From the NCBI RefSeq assembly GCF_000299575.1, contig NZ_AMGO01000007.1:124001-188000 (forward strand): a stretch of DNA of 64,000 bases, read 5' to 3'. Below, piece after piece: positions 61,711 to 64,000 of this stretch. This DNA comes from Oceaniovalibus guishaninsula JLT2003 (GTDB lineage: Bacteria; Pseudomonadota; Alphaproteobacteria; Rhodobacterales; Rhodobacteraceae). Position 1 is the first letter of the stretch; every line of letters starts with the position of its first letter. The notes under the pieces are model-generated. The model was given only the letters and a program-made list of their open reading frames with translations. It was not told the DNA's origin and did no database searches. The position numbers and the translations under genes were made by a program.

Positions 61711-62262
61711 TTAGATCGTGCGTTCGGGATAGCAGGCCAGAATGTCGTATCGGGGGCCGTCCGGCATCAGCGTGGACTGAACCAGCGACAGGCCATCGGC
61801 AGCGAAAGGACCGAAGGCCGTGTCGCCCCTTGCGGCAAGGAAACGGCCGAGCCGCGCCAAATCGTCGGGCGGCATGTGCCGTGTAAAGCGCGCCAGCGTC
61901 ACATGCGGGACGAAGCGCCGGTGGGGCAGATCGGCACCCGCCCGTCGCACCAGCGTGGCGACTTTGGCCTGCAAGGCGATCAGGGGCGGGCCGCCGTCGA
62001 TGACGGCATGCAGCGATCGCGGTGCATCCTGCGGGCCGAACAGGTCCAGCCCTGCCACGCGCAAGCCGAAGGTCGGCGGCGGAAGCATGTCCAGCGCCAT
62101 GTCGATTTCGGCCAGCAGGTCACGCTGCGCGTCGGCGAGGAACGCCAGCGTCAGATGCATGTCGTCCGCCGGAACGTGCCGGCCCACCGGCAGCAGGCCG
62201 GCGATCCGGTCCAGATGGTCCCGCGCGTCTTCGGGCAGGTCGATCGCGACGAAGACGCGCAT
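61711..62262 (-). CDS. thpR: RNA 2',3'-cyclic phosphodiesterase
   Basis: A 183-residue 2H phosphoesterase. The two catalytic motifs are HLTLAF (His36) and HVTLARF (His120), with MRVFVAIDLPEDARDHL at the start. ThpR opens 2',3'-cyclic phosphates or ligates tRNA halves. It follows choX by 9 bases and may be co-transcribed with it, though no functional link to choline is known. Confidence 0.9.
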   Translation of the reverse strand: MRVFVAIDLPEDARDHLDRIAGLLPVGRHVPADDMHLTLAFLADAQRDLLAEIDMALDMLPPPTFGLRVAGLDLFGPQDAPRSLHAVIDGGPPLIALQAKVATLVRRAGADLPHRRFVPHVTLARFTRHMPPDDLARLGRFLAARGDTAFGPFAADGLSLVQSTLMPDGPRYDILACYPERTI

Positions 62263-62271
62263 TGCCTTGCG

Positions 62272-63195
62272 TCAGACGCCCAGACTGTCGCGCACCGCCG
62301 CAAGACCGTCGTCGCCGCCTTCGGTCGTGACGCCGTCCAGCCAGCCGTCCAGCACGTCGGGATTGGCCTTGAGCCACGCCTGTGCCGCGGCGCGCGGTCC
62401 CTTTCCTTCATCCAGGATCGCGGCCATGACCTCGTTCTCGAGTTGCAGGGTGAATTCGAGGTTGTTCAGGAACTGCCCGATATTCGGACATTGCTCGGCA
62501 AACCCTTGCGACGTGTTCGTATAGACGGTCGCCCCGCCCAGATTGGGGCCGAACCAGTCGTCGCCGCCTTCAAGATAGGTCAGGTCGAACGCGGCGTTCA
62601 TCGGATGCGGCTCCCACCCAAGGAAGACGACAGGCTGATCCCGGCGATCGGCGCGCGCCACTTGCGCCAGCATGCCCTGTTCGGAACTTTCCACGATCTC
62701 GAAATCGCCCAGACCGAAGGCGTCGGCGGCGATCATCTCGATGATCAGGCGGTTTCCGTCATTGCCGGGCTCGATGCCATAAATCTTGCTGTCGAGGGCG
62801 TCGCTATGTGCCGCCAGATCTTCGAAACCGTCGATACCCAGCTCTGCCGCCGCCGCGTTGGCGGCCAGCGTGTATTTCGCGCCTTCCAGGTTGGCGCGGA
62901 CAGTGTCGACGGTGCCGGCTTCGCGGTAGGGGGCGATGTCGGCTTCCATCGTGGGCATCCAGTTGCCCAGAAACACGTCAACGTCGCCCGAGGCGAGCGA
63001 CGTATAGGTCACGGGCACCGACAGCACTTTGATGTCGGTCTCGTATCCCAGCGCGTCCAGCACCGTCGCCGCGACGGCGGTGGTGGCGGTGATGTCCGTC
63101 CAGCCGACATCGGAAAAGACGATCTCCTCGCAATCGGCGGCGGCGGTGCCTGTGCCGGCAGCAAGCGCCAAAGCGGCAATCGTTGAGCGCAGCAT
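62272..63195 (-). CDS. choX: Choline-binding periplasmic protein of ABC transporter
   Basis: A 307-residue exported protein. The signal peptide is LRSTIAALALAAGTGTAAA. The mature domain has the ProX/ChoX features VFSDVGWTDITATTAVA, DVFLGNWMPTMEAD and GPNLGGATVYTNTSQGFAEQCPN, with Trp and Tyr residues expected to form the aromatic box around the quaternary amine. ATG 63195 follows GGAAGGAAACC; 63255 is less likely. It belongs with choW and choV, from which it is separated by thpR and an opposite-strand gene. Confidence 0.88.
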   Translation of the reverse strand: MLRSTIAALALAAGTGTAAADCEEIVFSDVGWTDITATTAVAATVLDALGYETDIKVLSVPVTYTSLASGDVDVFLGNWMPTMEADIAPYREAGTVDTVRANLEGAKYTLAANAAAAELGIDGFEDLAAHSDALDSKIYGIEPGNDGNRLIIEMIAADAFGLGDFEIVESSEQGMLAQVARADRRDQPVVFLGWEPHPMNAAFDLTYLEGGDDWFGPNLGGATVYTNTSQGFAEQCPNIGQFLNNLEFTLQLENEVMAAILDEGKGPRAAAQAWLKANPDVLDGWLDGVTTEGGDDGLAAVRDSLGV

Positions 63196-63285
63196 ATGGT
63201 TTCCTTCCCTGTTCATGATTGCCGGCAAAGGTAACAGCAGGCTTGATCGGGTCAACTGCCGGGGGTTTCAGGGGCAGGGCGCCAG

Positions 63286-64000
63286 TCAACCGGCCGGCAG
63301 CGTCCGGTCGCGGCGGATGGTGTAGACAATCGCGGCCAGCGACAGCAGCGATGTGACGGCCATCAGCTCCAGCAGCGGAATGGCCCCGCCGCCGCGTTCC
63401 AGCATCGTGGCGGCGAGGGCCGACAGCGCTGCCCCTCCGGCAATGGTGATTGCGCCGCCAAGCCCGCTGGCAGTTCCCGCAAGCTGCGGTCGCACCGACA
63501 GCATTCCGGCCGTCGCGTTGGGCAGCACCAGGCCGTTGCCCAGCCCCACGAAAACCATGAACCCGAAGAAGGTTTCCGCCGTTCCGAACCCTGCCAGAAA
63601 GACCGCGATCGCGGCCACCATTCCCGCGGATGTCACCAGCGTGCCCGCCAGGATCATCGGATTGATGCCCAGCCGCGCGGAATAACGCCCCGACAGGCCG
63701 TTGCCGATCAGATAGCCGATGGCCGGCGCGCCGAAATAGGCGCCCAGCATCGCCGGCGACAGGCCGTAGACGCGGCTGCCGACGAAGGGCGCGCCCCCCA
63801 GATAGGCGAAGAACGCGCCGCTGGAAAAGGTCGCCGTCGCGCAATACCCCCAGAAGCGTCGCGATCTCAGAAGCCCCGGATAGTCGGCGATCTGGCTGCG
63901 GAACGACACCCGCCGGATCGTCGCCGTTTCACCCATGTCGCGCCAGATCAGCCAGAACGCCACGACCCCGAGCAGTCCCAGTGCGGCAAAGTTCGCCTTC
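63286..64000 (-). CDS. MFS efflux transporter, Bcr/CflA-like (truncated by window end)
   Basis: The C-terminal half of a major facilitator, about 238 residues, open to the last base of the window, so the start is beyond it. About six helices are visible, with AYLGGAPFVGSRVYGLSPAMLGAYF, the typical Bcr/CflA segment LGNGLVLPNATAGMLSVRPQLAGTASGL and a last helix near IPLLELMAVTSLLSLAAIVYTI. Such proteins expel drugs or metabolites. A GTG at 63963 is an internal codon, not the start. Confidence 0.8.
   Translation of the reverse strand, partial: KANFAALGLLGVVAFWLIWRDMGETATIRRVSFRSQIADYPGLLRSRRFWGYCATATFSSGAFFAYLGGAPFVGSRVYGLSPAMLGAYFGAPAIGYLIGNGLSGRYSARLGINPMILAGTLVTSAGMVAAIAVFLAGFGTAETFFGFMVFVGLGNGLVLPNATAGMLSVRPQLAGTASGLGGAITIAGGAALSALAATMLERGGGAIPLLELMAVTSLLSLAAIVYTIRRDRTLPAG

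Overview
The window is high-GC DNA that reads as the chromosome of a member of the Rhodobacterales (Alphaproteobacteria, Paracoccaceae/Rhodobacteraceae-like). The main signs are a SAM/SAH riboswitch directly upstream of metK (a class largely restricted to Rhodobacterales), a divergent irr / fabA-fabB-fabI locus, the miaB-phoH-ybeY-corC-lnt-metK housekeeping block, an aerobic (CobG-type) cobalamin pathway under B12 riboswitches, a choXWV-like choline transporter, and dense coding with frequent 4-base ATGA/GTGA/TTGA overlaps. No prophage, insertion sequence or CRISPR array was recognised.

Layout. 1-3.4 kb: the end of an unknown gene, then a tight minus-strand operon (alpha/beta hydrolase, threonine-dehydratase-like enzyme, pcaD-like enol-lactonase) and a SlyD-like FKBP. 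3.4-8.5 kb: a PUA/EVE-like plus GIY-YIG-like fusion gene, fabI, fabB, an unrelated membrane coiled-coil gene inserted between fabB and fabA, fabA, then irr and a MliC-like protein on the plus strand. 8.9-10 kb: a universal stress protein and a 674-base gap with a degenerate tandem repeat. 10-16.8 kb: miaB, phoH, ybeY, corC, lnt, SAM/SAH riboswitch, metK.

16.8-35 kb is a cobalamin island. One B12 riboswitch precedes cbtB-cbtA and a His-rich periplasmic protein on the plus strand. A second B12 riboswitch, on the minus strand at about 32.7-32.9 kb, heads a 14-gene minus operon: DUF1636, cobW, cobN, cobG, cobH, cobI, cobJ, (cobK antisense), cobL, cobE, cobM, cobB, cobA, cobF, DUF1636. cobO and cobQ diverge from it. 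As given, cobB, cobG and cobQ each carry a single-base frameshift at a homopolymer, which means either sequence error or decay of the pathway. cobK lies backwards inside the operon and its start codon physically overlaps that of cobL.

35-41 kb: a HAD phosphatase and a spermidine/putrescine-type ABC transporter operon (potA-like ATPase, binding protein, DUF1330, two permeases, the first with a very large extra segment). 41-48.7 kb: a Crp/Fnr regulator convergent with and overlapping a HisKA_2 kinase, then a minus operon AEC transporter / PhnP-like hydrolase / tatD / holB / tmk / dac, and a lipoprotein. 48.8-54.7 kb: a plus-strand module of DUF4212 + sodium:solute symporter, a cNMP-CBS-nucleotidyltransferase protein, a small membrane protein, and a membrane PAS protein whose output domain is a DnaQ-type exonuclease. 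This looks like a nucleotide-based sensory system tied to organic-acid uptake and is the most interesting functional proposal here. 54.7-58.7 kb: an MBL hydrolase and three TadE/TadG-like envelope genes, then tRNA-Gly(GCC). 58.8-64 kb: choline transporter genes choV, choW and choX, separated by a Tat-exported MBL protein and thpR, then a truncated MFS transporter.

Two copies of a 41-base element with three TTGTAC-type half-sites (before phoH and before the HisKA_2 kinase) are unexplained by the annotation and may be a shared operator. All function assignments come from reading motifs and context; no database search was run.
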